From Anisus vortex (taxonomy: Eukaryota > Mollusca > Gastropoda > Planorbidae): a stretch of 64,000 nucleotides of DNA. Below are positions 1 to 12,597 of this stretch, in pieces. The translations under genes were made by a program, and so were the position numbers. Position 1 is the stretch's first letter. Each line of letters begins with the position of its first letter. The notes beneath the pieces were generated by a model. That model did no database searches. It worked only from the letters and a program-made list of their open reading frames with translations, and was not told where the DNA came from. The stretch spans positions 48,956,474 to 49,020,473 of the forward strand of contig OX421497.1 of NCBI GenBank assembly GCA_949126835.1. Reading direction: 5' to 3'.

Positions 1-1290
1 ATGCTCATGAAAGTAATTTCAACATTATGATGGTCATTTGTATGCTCATGAAAGTAATTTCAACATTATGATGGTTATTTGTATGCTCATGAAAGTTATT
101 TCAACATTATGATGGTTATTTGTATGCTCATGAAAGTTATTTCAACATTATGATGGTTATTTGTATGCTCATGAAAGTTATTTCAACATTATGATGGTTA
201 TTTGTATGCTCATGAAAGTTATTTCAACATTATGATGGTCATTTGTATGCTCTTGAAAGTTATTTCAACATTATGATGGTTATTTGTATGCTCATGAAAG
301 TAATTTCAATATTATGATGGTCATTTGTATGCTCATGAAAGTAATTTCAACATTATGATAGTTATTTGTATGCTCTTGAAAGTTATTTCAACATTATGAT
401 GGTTATTTGTATGCTCATGAAAGTTATTTCAACATTATGATGGTTATTTGTATGCTCTTGAAAGTAATTTCAACATTATGATGGTTATTTGTATGCTCAT
501 GAAAGTTATTTCAACATTATGATGGTTATTTGTATGCTCATGAAAGTTATTTCAACATTATGATGGTCATTTGTATGCTCATGAAAGTAATTTCAACATT
601 ATGATGGTTATTTGTAAGCTCATGAAAGTTATTTCAACATTATGATGGTTATTTGTATGCTCATGAAAGTAATTTCAACATTATGATGGTCATTTGTATG
701 CTCATGAAAGTAATTTCAACATTATGATGGTCATTTGTATGCTCATGAAAGTAATTTCAACATTATGATGGTTATTTGTATGCTCATGAAAGTTATTTCA
801 ACATTATGATGGTTATTTGTATGCTCATGAAAGTTATTTCAACATTATGATGGTTATTTGTATGCTCTTGAAAGTTATTTCAACATTATGATGGTTATTT
901 GTATGCTCATGAAAGTTATTTCAACATTATGATGGTTATTTGTATGCTCATGAAAGTTATTTCAACATTATGATGGTTATTTGTATGCTCATGAAAGTAA
1001 TTTCAACATTATGATGGTTATTTGTATGCTCTTGAAAGTTATTTCAACATTATGATGGTTATTTGTATGCTCATGAAAGTTATTTCAACATTATGATGGT
1101 TATTTGTATGCTCTTGAAAGTTATTTCAACATTATGATGGTTATTTGTATGCTCATGAAAGTTATTTCAACATTATGATGGTTATTTGTATGCTCTTGAA
1201 AGTTATTTCAACATTATGATGGTTATTTGTATGCTCATAAAAGTTTTTTCAACCTTATGATGGTCATTTGTATGCTCATGAAAGACATTT
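1..1290. repeat. 41-bp minisatellite array, about 31 copies
   Basis: The array runs from the window edge to about 1290. Each unit begins with ATGCTCATGAAAGT and ends with a TGATGGT(T/C)ATTTGT block. Units differ mainly at CTCATG/CTCTTG, GTAATTT/GTTATTT and GGTTA/GGTCA. The last copies decay near 1230-1290. No coding potential is visible. Confidence 0.95.
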
Positions 1291-1675
1291 CAACATTCAA
1301 CACGACTATATTCAAACACGATCATTCTACCAACACTAATATATTAGACTTATTGAGACAACCACCCTCCCTCCAATAAAATTGACAAGAATCATAAACA
1401 AGGATAAGAGCAACCATTGGTAAATTAACCGTCCACAACACAGCACAACACAACACAGCACAACAAAAACTACAATGCAACTCTCTACAGCATACCACAA
1501 CACAGCACATCGCAACACAGCACAACACCACAACATACCACAATTAGACTGAATCTTCAACATGACACAAAGAATTAACCTGAATATTAACTTACAGTTT
1601 TCTACTTGTGTTGCTTTGATCAAGATCAAGAAGTCCCAAACATGTAAGAAAACAAAAACGTGACAGCGACAAAAA
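1291..1675. other. Spacer with CA-rich low-complexity stretch, no gene
   Basis: Between 1430 and 1540 the sequence is an imperfect repeat of CACAACACAGCA type, which produces Cys/Val-rich reverse-strand frames that look artefactual. I see no exon, promoter or transposon signature here. Confidence 0.6.
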
Positions 1676-3058
1676 GATCTATGGTGATTCAGATCTATGG
1701 TGATTCAGATCCATAGTGATTCAGATCTATAGTGATTCAGATCTATGGTGATTCAGATCTATAGTGATTCAGATCTATAGTGATTCAGATCTATGGTGAT
1801 TCAGATCTATAGTGATTCAGATCTATGGTGATTCAGATCTATAGTGATTCAGATCTATGGTGATTCAGATCTATAGTGATTCAGATCTATGGTGATTCAG
1901 ATCTATAGTGATTCAGATCAATGGTGATTCAGATCTATGGTGATTCAGATCTATGGTGACTCAGATCTATGGTGATTTAGATCTATACTGCTTGATGAAC
2001 AAATAGATCTATGGTGATTCAGATCTAAACTGCTTGATGAACAAATAGATCTATGGTGATTCAGATCTATACTGCTTGATGAACAAATAGATCTATGGTT
2101 ATTCAGATCTATACTGCTTGATGAACAAATAGATCTATGGTGATTCAGATCTATACTGCTTGATGAACAAATTTATCTATGGTGATTCAGATCTATACTG
2201 CTTGATGAACAAATAGATCTATGATGATTCAGATCTATTTTGCTTGATTAACAAATAGATCTATGGTGATTCAGATCTATACTGCTTGATGAACAAATAG
2301 ATCTATGGTGATTCAGATCTATACTGCTTGATGAACAAATAGATCTATGGTGATTCAGATCTATACTGCTTGATGAACAAATAGATCTATGGTCATTCAG
2401 ATCTATACTGCTTGATGAACAAATTTATCTATGGTGATTCAGATCTATACTGCTTGATGAACAAATAGATCTATGATGATTCAGATCTATTTTGCTTGAT
2501 TAACAAATAGATCTATGGTGATTCAGATCTATACTGCTTGATGAACAAATAGATCTATGGTGATTCAGATCTATACTGCTTGATGAACAAATAGATCTAT
2601 GGTGATTCAGATCTATACTGCTTGATGAACAAATAGATCTATGGTGATTCAGATCTATACTGCTTGATGAACAAATAGATCTATGGTAATTCAGATCTAT
2701 ACTGCTTGATGAACAAATAGATCTATGGTGATTCAGATCTATGGTGATTCAGATCTATACTGCTTGATGAACAAATAGATCTATGGTGATTCAGATCTAT
2801 ACTGCTTAATGAACAAGTAGATCTATGGTGATTCAGATCTATGGTGATTCAGATCTACACTGCTTGATGAACAAATAGATCTATGGTAATTCAGATCTAT
2901 ACTGCTTAATGAACAAGTAGATCTCTGGTGATTCAGATCTATGGTGATTCAGATCTACACTGCTTGATGAACAAGTAGATCTATGGTGATTCAGATCTAT
3001 ACTACTTGATGAACAAATAGATCTATGGTGATTCAGATCTATACAGCTTGATGAACAA
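1676..3058. repeat. 16-bp array grading into a 42-bp composite array
   Basis: The first part (to about 1980) repeats the 16-mer AGATCTATGGTGATTC. From about 1975 the unit becomes 42 bp: the same 16-mer plus a 26-bp block containing ATACTGCTTGATGAACAAAT. Most units carry an AGATCT palindrome. The longer unit appears to have been built by adding a second block to the simple one. Confidence 0.93.
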
Positions 3059-3857
3059 TAAACTACACGCAAAACTGTTTTTAAGGAGTTATTCCAGCTT
3101 TGAATTTATTACAGTATAAATGACAGTTAAAGCAATTTATGTTCATGTTTTATTAAACCCAAATTTGTATGTCACTAATTACAATCATCTTGATTACATT
3201 TTAAACCTTGACATGACTTTATTTTTGAGCTAAGTTTGGCCCTTGATGTATATTTTTAAAATGGATTTCTTTAATAGAATGATGTGTGTTTTAAGACTTG
3301 TGTAAAAATAGATAACATGATGACACGATGACATGATAGAGAAGAAATGACATGAACATTTTAAGCCCCTTTCCGGAATTGTAACACCTTCACTTTAAAA
3401 TAAATAAACAAATACATGTAGAGTTTAAATTAAACTAAACTTTGTTTACAGGTTTGCAACTAACACGTGCGACAATATAATAGACTTGTAAATTTCTAGA
3501 AATAAAAGCATTAGGGAATGGACGGAATTTGAGAAATAGGGTCAAAGTTCAAGTTGAGTTTAAGCTTCCGTTGCAAAGCTCCAACACTGTAGTAGTGAAT
3601 GAATTCAAGTACAACAGCCATGTATTATTAACACCGTCAATCAATCCATGTCAATAATTGCTTCGTTTGATACAGTTGTTTGATTGCAACACCTTTTGTT
3701 GTTCCGATGACATCATCATTGCAATAAATCCAAGAACTACAACCCACTACCTATGTTAGGCTTTCTCGGTTACGTTTCCTTTCCGTCGCTAATACAATAG
3801 ATTTGTGTGAATTGTCCCCCTTACGGGATTTGTATAGATGAAACGTCGACTACCTGC
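3059..3857. other. Upstream region of His-rich gene 1, no other gene seen
   Basis: About 800 bp of ordinary AT-rich single-copy-looking DNA. I see no transposon ends or conserved coding frame. It presumably holds the regulatory sequence of the gene that starts at 3947. Confidence 0.5.
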
Positions 3858-3858
3858 T

Positions 3859-3866
3859 ATATAATG
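3859..3866 (+). promoter_or_regulatory. TATA box of His-rich peptide gene 1
   Basis: TATATAAT lies 80 bases before the start codon at 3947. Transcription would begin near 3888-3895, giving a leader of about 55 bases. No ATG lies between there and 3947, which fits a leader scanned straight to the signal-peptide start. Confidence 0.55.
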
Positions 3867-3946
3867 AGAGGAAGTCAAGAGGGACTGAACACTGAAGTGA
3901 GTTAACTCGGAGTGAAGAGCGTGTAGTGTATACAGGCCATATCAAA

Positions 3947-6900
3947 ATGAAGGTTACAGTTTTGATCATCGCTTTATGTCTATGTAAGTATTCACAGTAA
4001 GTTTTCAATAAAACTACCATAACACAATTCACTATATCATATATACTACCGTATGTCTATGTAAGTATTCACAGTAAGTTTTCAATAAAACTACCATAAC
4101 ACAATTCACTATATCATATATACTACCGTATGTCTATGTAAGTATTCACAGTAAGTTTTCAATAAAACTACCATAACACAATTCACTATATCATATATAC
4201 TACCGTATGTCTATGTAAGTATTCACAGTAAGTTTTCAATAAAACTACCATAACACAATTCACTATATCATATATACTACCGTATGTCTATGTAAGTATT
4301 CACAGTAAGTTTTCAATAAAACTACCATAACACAATTCACTATATCATATATACTACCGTATGTCGATGTAAGTATTCACAGTAAGTTTTCAATAAAACT
4401 ACCATAACACAATTCACTATATCATATATACTACCGTATGTCGATGTAAGTATTCACAGTAAGTTTTCAATAAAACTACCATAACACAATTCACTATATC
4501 ATATATACTACCGTATGTCTATGTAAGTATTCACAATAAGTTTTCAATAAAACTACCATAACACAATTCACTATATCATATATACTACCGTATGTCGATG
4601 TAAGTATTCACAGTAAGTTTTCAATAAAACTACCATAACACAATTCACTATATCATATATACTACCGTATGTCGATGTAAGTATTCACAGTAAGTTTTCA
4701 ATAAAACTACCATAACACAATTCACTATATCATATATACTACCGTATGTCGATGTAAGTATTCACAGTAAGTTTTCAATAAAACTACCATAACACAATTC
4801 ACTATATCATATATACTACCGTATGTCTATGTAAGTATTCACAGTAAGTTTTCAATAAAACTACCATAACACAATTCACTATATCATATATACTACCGTA
4901 TGTCGATGTAAGTATTCACAGTAAGTTTTCAATAAAACTACCATAACACAATTCACTATATCATATATACTACCGTATGTCGATGTAAGTATTCACAGTA
5001 AGTTTTCAATAAAACTACCATAACACAATTCACTATATCATATATACTACCGTATGTCTATGTAAGTATTCACAGTAAGTTTTCAATAAAACTACCATAA
5101 CACAATTCACTATATCATATATACTACCGTATGTCGATGTAAGTATTCACAGTAAGTTTTCAATAAAACTACCATAACACAATTCACTATATCATATATA
5201 CTACCGTATGTCTATGTAAGTATTCACAGTAAGTTTTCAATAAAACTACCATAACACAATTCACTATATCATATATACTACCGTATGTCGATGTAAGTAT
5301 TCACAGTAAGTTTTCAATAAAACTACCATAACACAATTCACTATATCATATATACTACCGTATGTCGATGTAAGTATTCACAGTAAGTTTTCAATAAAAC
5401 TACCATAACACAATTCACTATATCATATATACTACCGTATGTCGATGTAAGTATTCACAGTAAGTTTTCAATAAAACTACCATAACACAATTCACTATAT
5501 CATATATACTACCGTATGTCGATGTAAGTATTCACAGTAAGTTTTCAATAAGACTACCATAACACAATTCACTATATCATATATACTACCGTATGTCGAT
5601 GTAAGTATTCACAGTAAGTTTTCAATAAGACTACCATAACACAATTCACTATATCATATATACTACCGTATGTCGATGTAAGTATTCACAGTAAGTTTTC
5701 AATAAAACTACCATAACACAATTCACTATATCATATATACTACCGTATGTCGATGTAAGTATTCACAGTAAGTTTTCAATAAAACTACCATAACACAATT
5801 CACTATATCATATATACTACCGTATGTCTATGTAAGTATTCACAGTAAGTTTTCAATAAAACTACCATAACACAATTCACTATATCATATATACTACCGT
5901 ATGTCGATGTAAGTATTCACAGTAAGTTTTCAATAAAACTACCATAACACAATTCACTATATCATATATACTACCGTATGTCTATGTAAGTATTCACAGT
6001 AAGTTTTCAATAAAACTACCATAACACAATTCACTATATCATATATACTACCGTATGTCGATGTAAGTATTCACAGTAAGTTTTCAATAAAACTACCATA
6101 ACACAATTCACTATATCATATATACTACCGTATGTCGATGTAAGTATTCACAGTAAGTTTTCAATAAAACTACCATAACACAATTCACTATATCATATAT
6201 ACTACCGTATGTCTATGTAAGTATTCACAGTAAGTTTTCAATAAAACTACCATAACACAATTCACTATATCATATATACTACCGTATGTCGATGTAAGTA
6301 TTCACAGTAAGTTTTCAATAAAACTACCATAACACAATTCACTATATCATATATACTACCGTATGTCTATGTAAGTATTCACAGTAAGTTTTCAATAAAA
6401 CTACCATAACACAATTCACTATATCATATATACTACCGTATGTCGATGTAAGTATTCACAGTAAGTTTTCAATAAAACTACCATAACACAATTCACTATA
6501 TCATATATACTACCGTATGTCGATGTAAGTATTCACAGTAAGTTTTCAATAAAACTACCATAACACAATTCACTATATCATATATACTACCGTATGTCGA
6601 TGTAAGTATTCACAGTAAGTTTTCAATAAAACTACCATAACACAATTCACTATATCATATATACTACCGTATGTCTATGTAAGTATTCACAGTAAGTTTT
6701 CAATAAAACTACCATAACACAATTCACTATATCATATATACTACCGTATGTCTATGTAAGTATTCACAGTAAGTTTTCAATAAAACTACCATAACACAAT
6801 TCACTATATCATATATACTACCGTATGTCGATGTAAGTATTCACAGTAAGTTTTCAATAAAACTACCATAACACAATTCACTATATCATATATACTACCG

Positions 6901-8556
6901 TATGTCGATGTAAGTATTCACAGTAAGTTTTCAATAAAACTACCATAACACAATTCACTATATCATATATACTACCGTATGTCTATGTAAGTATTCACAG
7001 TAAGTTTTCAATAAAACTACCATAACACAATTCACTATATCATATATACTACCGTATGTCGATGTAAGTATTCACAGTAAGTTTTCAATAAAACTACCAT
7101 AACACAATTCACTATATCATATATACTACCGTATGTGTATGTAAGTATTCACAGTAAGTTTTCAATAAAACTACCATAACACAATTCACTATATCATATA
7201 TACTACCGTATGTCGATGTAAGTATTCACAGTAAGTTTTCAATAAAACTACCATAACACAATTCACTATATCATATATACTACCGTATGTCGATGTAAGT
7301 ATTCACAGTAAGTTTTCAATAAAACTACCATAACACAATTCACTATATCATATATACTACCGTATGTCGATGTAAGTATTCACAGTAAGTTTTCAATAAA
7401 ACTACCATAACACAATTCACTATATCATATATACTACCGTATGTCTATGTAAGTATTCACAGTAAGTTTTCAATAAAACTACCATAACACAATTCACTAT
7501 ATCATATATACTACCGTATGTCTATGTAAGTATTCACAGTAAGTTTTCAATAAAACTACCATAACACAATTCACTATATCATATATACTACCGTATGTCG
7601 ATGTAAGTATTCACAGTAAGTTTTCAATAAAACTACCATAACACAATTCACTATATCATATATACTACCGTATGTCGATGTAAGTATTCACAGTAAGTTT
7701 TCAATAAGACAACTATGTCACTCTAGCATCTATACTATTATATATAATATACCTTTCTATGTAGGCCATATCGCCGAACTTTCGAAATTTCGTGGAGATT
7801 TCGTGACATACATGCATTTATATATATTTATTAATATACGCCTACATTAGCGTATATTAGATGAGTACATATACACATACCTTAGCGTACATTAGATGAG
7901 TACATATTGACCTACATTAGCGTACAATAGATGAGTACATATAGACCTACATTAGCGTACAATAGATGAGTACATATAGACCTACCTTAGCGTACATTCG
8001 ATGAGTACATATAGACCTACATTAGCGTACATTAGATGAGTACATATACACCTACCTTAGCGTACATTAGATGAGTACATATAGACCTACATTAGCGTAC
8101 AATAGATGAGTAGATATAGATGTTTTCAAACTTAAGTCTCATTATAGTACTATAAGCTGTTGAAAAAAAATAGACCCACTATTGACACAGCATCCAACCT
8201 TCATTGGCCATAGTGGTCTCAATGCAACAATGAGACTGTAAGACTATACATCAGATCATGAAATCATTAACATAGACCGACCTATGGGTTCATTAATGAC
8301 TTTATAGGACAATGTTTTATTTCCTGTGGCAGGTCTTTTGATGTGCGAAGTTCTTGGCTCTCACAGTAGCAGCAAAAGCAGCAAGAAACATCACCACCAT
8401 CACCATCATAGCAGCAAGAAACATCATCACCATCACCATCATAGCAGCAAGAAACATCATCACCATCACCATCATAGCAGCAAGAAACATCATCACCATC
8501 ACCATGGGCATCACCATCATCACCATCACAGCAGCAGTAAAAGTAGCAGTGGATAA
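3947..8556 (+). CDS. Secreted polyhistidine (His/Ser/Lys) peptide, copy 1
   Basis: Two coding exons are proposed: 3947-3983, then a GTAAGT donor, then a TTTCCTGTGGCAG acceptor and 8333-8556. The intron is phase 1 and splits a Cys codon. The product is about 86 residues. Residues 1-21 form a signal peptide (MKV, then a run rich in V, L, I, A and C, ending EVLG). The predicted mature chain of about 65 residues has no Cys and no acidic residue. It carries blocks of 7, 7, 7, 6 and 7 histidines separated by SSKK or Gly, and it ends SSSKSSSG. Histidine makes up roughly half of it. Copy 2 at 22805-25703 has the same exon structure, signal, linkers and tail, which argues strongly that this is a real gene. 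The composition suggests binding of Zn, Cu or Ni, or pH-dependent assembly, but that is inference. I do not recognise a named family. The intron is almost entirely a 77-bp satellite. Confidence 0.8.
3975..7706 (+). repeat. 77-bp satellite (about 48 copies) built from a splice donor
   Basis: The unit starts TATGTC(T/G)ATGTAAGTAT, which matches the exon 1/intron 1 boundary of the His-rich gene (TATGTCTATGTAAGT at 3975-3989). It then contains a second GTAAGT (CACAGTAAGTTTTC) and an AT-rich remainder ending CTACCG. Copies are nearly identical except for the T/G variant and a few changes such as AAGACT at about 5550 and 5628. The array fills 3.7 kb of a 4.35-kb intron. Confidence 0.95.
7830..8115. 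repeat. 35-bp minisatellite in the same intron
   Basis: About eight imperfect copies contain ACATTAGCGTACATTAGATG and GAGTACATATAGACC. The array lies between the 77-bp satellite and the second exon. Confidence 0.85.
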
Positions 8557-8599
8557 AATGTAGGCTACCTCTTGTGTACAGAAGGTTCAAATACACCAA

Positions 8600-8845
8600 G
8601 ACAGTGTTGAATGTATCTGGTAGAACTAACCTAGCAGTAATACAATGTTGAATGTATCTGGTAAATCTAACATAACAGTAATACAATGTTGAATGTATCT
8701 GGTAAATCTAACATAGCAGTAATACAATGTTGAATGTATCTGGCAAATCTAACATAGCAGTAATACAATGTTGAATGTATCTGGTAGAACTAACATAGAA
8801 GTAATACAATGTTGAATGTATCTGGTAGAACTAACATAACAATTA
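8600..8845. repeat. 41-bp minisatellite in the 3' flank of gene 1
   Basis: About six copies carry GTTGAATGTATCTGG and a CTAACATAGCAGTAATACAA block, starting some 45 bases after the stop codon. It probably lies in the 3' untranslated region. An AATAAA candidate occurs near 9004, and the exact transcript end is unknown. Confidence 0.85.
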
Positions 8846-9094
8846 TTGACATAGAATTTATTTAGAAAAGTACATAAAGCACAGACAACTTTGTGGAGAC
8901 TTTTATAAAGTCAGAATTTGATGAGTTAATCTCCGTAGATCTTAAACCTGAGTTTTTCTTAGATTACAATTTGATAATAAAAAAAAACATAAAAAAAACT
9001 AAAAATAAAAATATTTTTTTTATTGTGAATTGTTATTCTCAGTTTCTTTTTTTTAAAAACATAATAACAGTTATTGTTTTATTGTGAGTTCCAA

Positions 9095-9225
9095 TTTTGA
9101 AGTAAAGCAGTACAGTAACGATGTATGTAATTTGTCTCAGTACAGTAACGATATATTATATAATGTGTCTCAGTACAGTAACGATATATATAATTTGTCT
9201 CAGTACAGTAACGATATTATATTAT
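9095..9225. repeat. Short tandem repeat, about 30-bp unit
   Basis: Four imperfect copies of CAGTACAGTAACGATATAT followed by a (T)AATTTGTCT-type segment. Confidence 0.75.
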
Positions 9226-9574
9226 TTGTCATTATATGTATTATATAGTCATGTATTATTTGATTAAAACGAGAAGATGTAAAATTAATATAATTATGTG
9301 AATTCTATAATGTTATTAAAATACAGTCATTAATGAAGACTCGTTGATTTTATTATTCATATATTATGATATAAGTAATTGAGTGTGGAAAGTTTAAACA
9401 TGTTAATGTAGACTGGTGGTCTATTATGTATGTTTGTCTTTTTTGTACTATCTTTTCATTGTTATTTACTATCTTTGGGGCCAGAACTTGACCGTTTTGG
9501 TTGAATAACTTAGTTTTTGTTAGGGAATATAATTATATGTAAGCTTAGTTCTTAGGGAATGTACTTTAGTTTGT

Positions 9575-10176
9575 ATATACATGGTGAGCCAATACAATTT
9601 TACCACTTTTTATATTCTTACAATTTTAAAAATTACAAAGATTTGTGTTTCATTTTCAAGAATATTAACAACGAAACACTGAATTCTCACCCAAATGGAT
9701 CGAAAGCAATATACTCTGGAGGAGAGAGTGAAGATCGTGGAAGCATATTTGGAATTAAAATCGGTAACACACACTCAGCGACGATTCGCAATTGACTTTC
9801 CGGGAAGAAATCATACGTCTTCTGCAGAAGTTCAGGGAAACAGGACGTGTGACAACCGTTAAACGCATACTGAACACATACCTTCAATTTTTTCCCTTCA
9901 GAATTAAGATTTTGCAAGCTCAGACAGCAGCAAATAGAGAAGAGAGACTAACCTTTTGTAGAAACATCAGTAAACGCATTGAAGATCACCCCGTTTTGTT
10001 GGACCTGATTTTTTTCAGCGATGAAGCACATTTTCACCTCAATGAACATGTTAATAGGCAGAATATAAGATTCTGGGCCCAAACCAAACCTCATCATTAT
10101 GTTATTCGCCCCTTGAGCTTTGAAAATTTGTGTATGATTAAAAAAATGGTAACATTTTACTTGCCCACCCTGTATA
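9575..10176 (+). mobile_element. Internally deleted mariner-like (Tc1/mariner, IS630 fold) element
   Basis: The element is bounded by imperfect inverted repeats of about 35 bp: TATACATGGTGAGCC at the left, and the reverse complement of GGGCAAG/TGCCCACCCTGTATA-type sequence at the right. Flanking TA dinucleotides fit a mariner target site. The transposase remains as pieces. An N-terminal helix-turn-helix segment starts at 9695 (MDRKQYTLEERVKIVEAYLE). After a frameshift near 9830, FRETGRV follows. Then comes a C-terminal part with LIFFSDEAHFHLN, where the Asp is the first catalytic residue. The centre is deleted and the domain stops before the remaining catalytic acids. This is a dead, non-autonomous copy. 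Confidence 0.8.
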
Positions 10177-10569
10177 TATATAGTTTAGGGTAGTTATAGT
10201 ATTTATTTATTTATAAATCTTCGTTTTTAATTGTATAACGAAGCACAATTTAAACAAATTATTGGATGTCCAGTTGGAGTCAGTTTGCATGAATCTGATT
10301 GGCCTGTTTTTTTTATTCTCATTGGATGCGGTTGGGTAAATTTGATTGGTTAGTGATTGTTGTTTGATTTGCCCTTTAAATTCCATCCGGTCAAAGATCA
10401 ATTCCTTTTCTTCGTGATCATCAAAAGAGTTGCATCTAAGTCCCTTAAGTTTAGTTTATAAATTATTATTTTTTCTTTTTTTTTTTTTGGTTTAAATATG
10501 TATGTTAAACTGTTTATTGATACTTTAACTTTGACCATTGAACATGATGCTTAAATATTATGTCAGATT
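10177..10569. other. Spacer, no gene seen
   Basis: AT-rich DNA between two transposons, with T-rich low-complexity runs near 10460-10490. No supported feature was found. Confidence 0.5.
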
Positions 10570-12083
10570 GTTTAGATCAGTGGTTCTTAACCTTTTGAAG
10601 TCGGGGAGCACTTTTGATCATGACAAAAATTTGGGGAGCACCAAAATCAAGGAGTAAAAAAAAAAAAACAAATACACATACGTACGACTTTTATTGAAAA
10701 TAAAAGATTATAATATAAGAGTTTAAAATTATAACATGACAAATAAATTTTTGATAAACATAAATATAATAAGTAAAAAAATAACATTGAGCAAATTTTA
10801 ATTCAGAAAAATAAAAAGATTTAATGTGAAACCTGAGCTTGACGGTTTTTACAAATTTCAGTGATATTAGGCCTACTTTTAGAAATAGCTACCCTCAATT
10901 CTTCATCCAAATTAGTAAGTGTTGCTCGTTTTTTAGTTTTTATGTTGGTGACTATCGAGAAACCGAGTTCATTTAAATATCAAATATGATGTTGAAAATT
11001 GCAACAAGATTTTAAGTGCCTTCATGGAGAGAGCTGAGTATTCTTCTTGCACAAAGGTCCAAAATTCCTCCAGAACCATTTCGGAAAATTTTATTTTAAG
11101 TGTACGATCCGATGATAGGTTGATTAATTCTTCTTCTTCTTGGTATGACAACTTACTATTTGATGTATCGACCGTGGCAAAGGGATTACGTATCCAGTCA
11201 TATGTTTCTACGTTTATTGATGGAAAATAAAATTCAATCTTTTCTTCTAATAAAGTTAAATGCTCTGTTACTGCTGAAATAATTTCGTCGGTAGTGTTAT
11301 CATTACGAGAAGGAAAGATATCTACTTTCTTTTTCTCCAACAAACCATTTTTCAAAAAAATAACTTTTTTCCGAAAGGCTGTCAATTTGTCGGTCGATGT
11401 TAAAAATTTGTCTTTTCTTTCTTTAACTTTAAGGCTGGTATTAACACAATTTAAATAATAAAAAATATCAGCTAAATATGTCAATTTAGCTCATCAAATG
11501 TCATTTTGAAGATATTCCACAAAATCATCCATATTTTCATTTTGGAAAAAGGTCATCAATTCATCCTTCAGTTCTAAGAAACGACGTAACACTTTTCCTC
11601 TGGATAACCATCTCACTTCAGAATGCAAAAGCAAAGATTCGTACTTGGCTTCCATAGAGATGCAAAGATTTTTAAAGACGCGTATTTTTAAAGGTCTCGA
11701 TTTTATGAAGTTTACCATATTTACAACTTTGTCTAGCACAGGTTTTAATGCTACTGGTAATGTTTTGGACACTAGAGATTCTCCGTGCAAAAAACAGTGA
11801 GTAGATATAATATTGGCGTTTCTTTTCTTGGCGAAAGTCACAAACCCTTTTAATGAGCCTACCATTGATGGAGCATTAGTACAAGTGAATCAAAACTTCG
11901 TTACAAAAACAGTAAAAATAGGCAAAAAAGCCGATTTTTCCCCGTTTGGACTACCTATTATAAGCATTTGTTCAGCTCAATCAGATAAAGTAAGTGAGTG
12001 AACATTAAATTTTGAGTTTCATAATTTCGCGGAGCACTTGCAACTACCTCGCGGAGCACCGGTTAAGAACCACTGGTTTAGAT
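10570..12083 (-). mobile_element. hAT element (ZBED/SCAND3-like transposase relic) with intact ends
   Basis: Terminal inverted repeats CAGTGGTTCTTAACC sit at 10578 and, inverted, end at 12075. A perfect 8-bp target-site duplication GTTTAGAT flanks them at 10570-10577 and 12076-12083. The reverse strand encodes part of a hAT transposase. One frame (11865-11494) has GFVTFAKKRNANIISTHCFL and HSEVRWLSRGKVLRRF. A second frame (11484-10969) follows after a frameshift near 11490. A third piece, reading GFSIVTNIKTKKRATLTN, holds the C-terminal dimerisation motif after another shift near 10975. The N-terminal zinc finger and the first catalytic region are absent. It is a 1.5-kb internally deleted, inactive copy. 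Confidence 0.9.
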
Positions 12084-12225
12084 AGTAAATATAGCGTGGT
12101 ACATTTAGATATCACTGAATTAATCATGGCGGTGGCCATATTGAATGATATGATTTTTTTGCATTGATGTAAATTATATTAATGTTTGCTTTTTCTTATT
12201 TTTATTCTGATATACATATACATTA

Positions 12226-12585
12226 TACATTACATTAGGTCATATACATTAAGTCATATACATTAGGTCATATACATTAGGTCATATACATTAGGTCATA
12301 TACATTAGGTCATATACATTAGGTCATATACATTATGTCATATACATTAGGTTATATAGCCTACATTAGGTCATATAGCCTACATTAGGTCATATACATT
12401 AGGTCATATACATTAGGTCATATACATTAGGTCATATACATTAGGTCATATACATTAGGTTATATACATTAGGTCATATACATTAGGTCATATACATTAG
12501 GTCATATACATTAGGTCATATACATTAGGTCATATACATTAGGTCATATACATTAGGTCATATACATTAGGTCATATAAAATATG
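12226..12585. repeat. 14-bp minisatellite, about 25 copies
   Basis: The unit is ATACATTAGGTCAT, with a few variants (TATAGCCTACATTAGG) near 12350-12390. Confidence 0.95.
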
Positions 12586-12597
12586 CTTAGTGTTGGC

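Noticed and set aside
1322..1629. Cys/Val-rich reverse-strand frames
   Set aside because: They come from a CA-rich low-complexity stretch, with no splice or homology support.
3975..7706. Possible CRISPR array because of regular repeats
   Set aside because: Units are contiguous with no unique spacers, and the DNA is eukaryotic. The same holds for every other array here.
8282..8686. Reverse-strand Asp/Gly/Cys-rich frame (DGDGDDVSCCY)
   Set aside because: It is the complement of the polyhistidine exon. The plus-strand exon is supported by a paralogue and splice sites.
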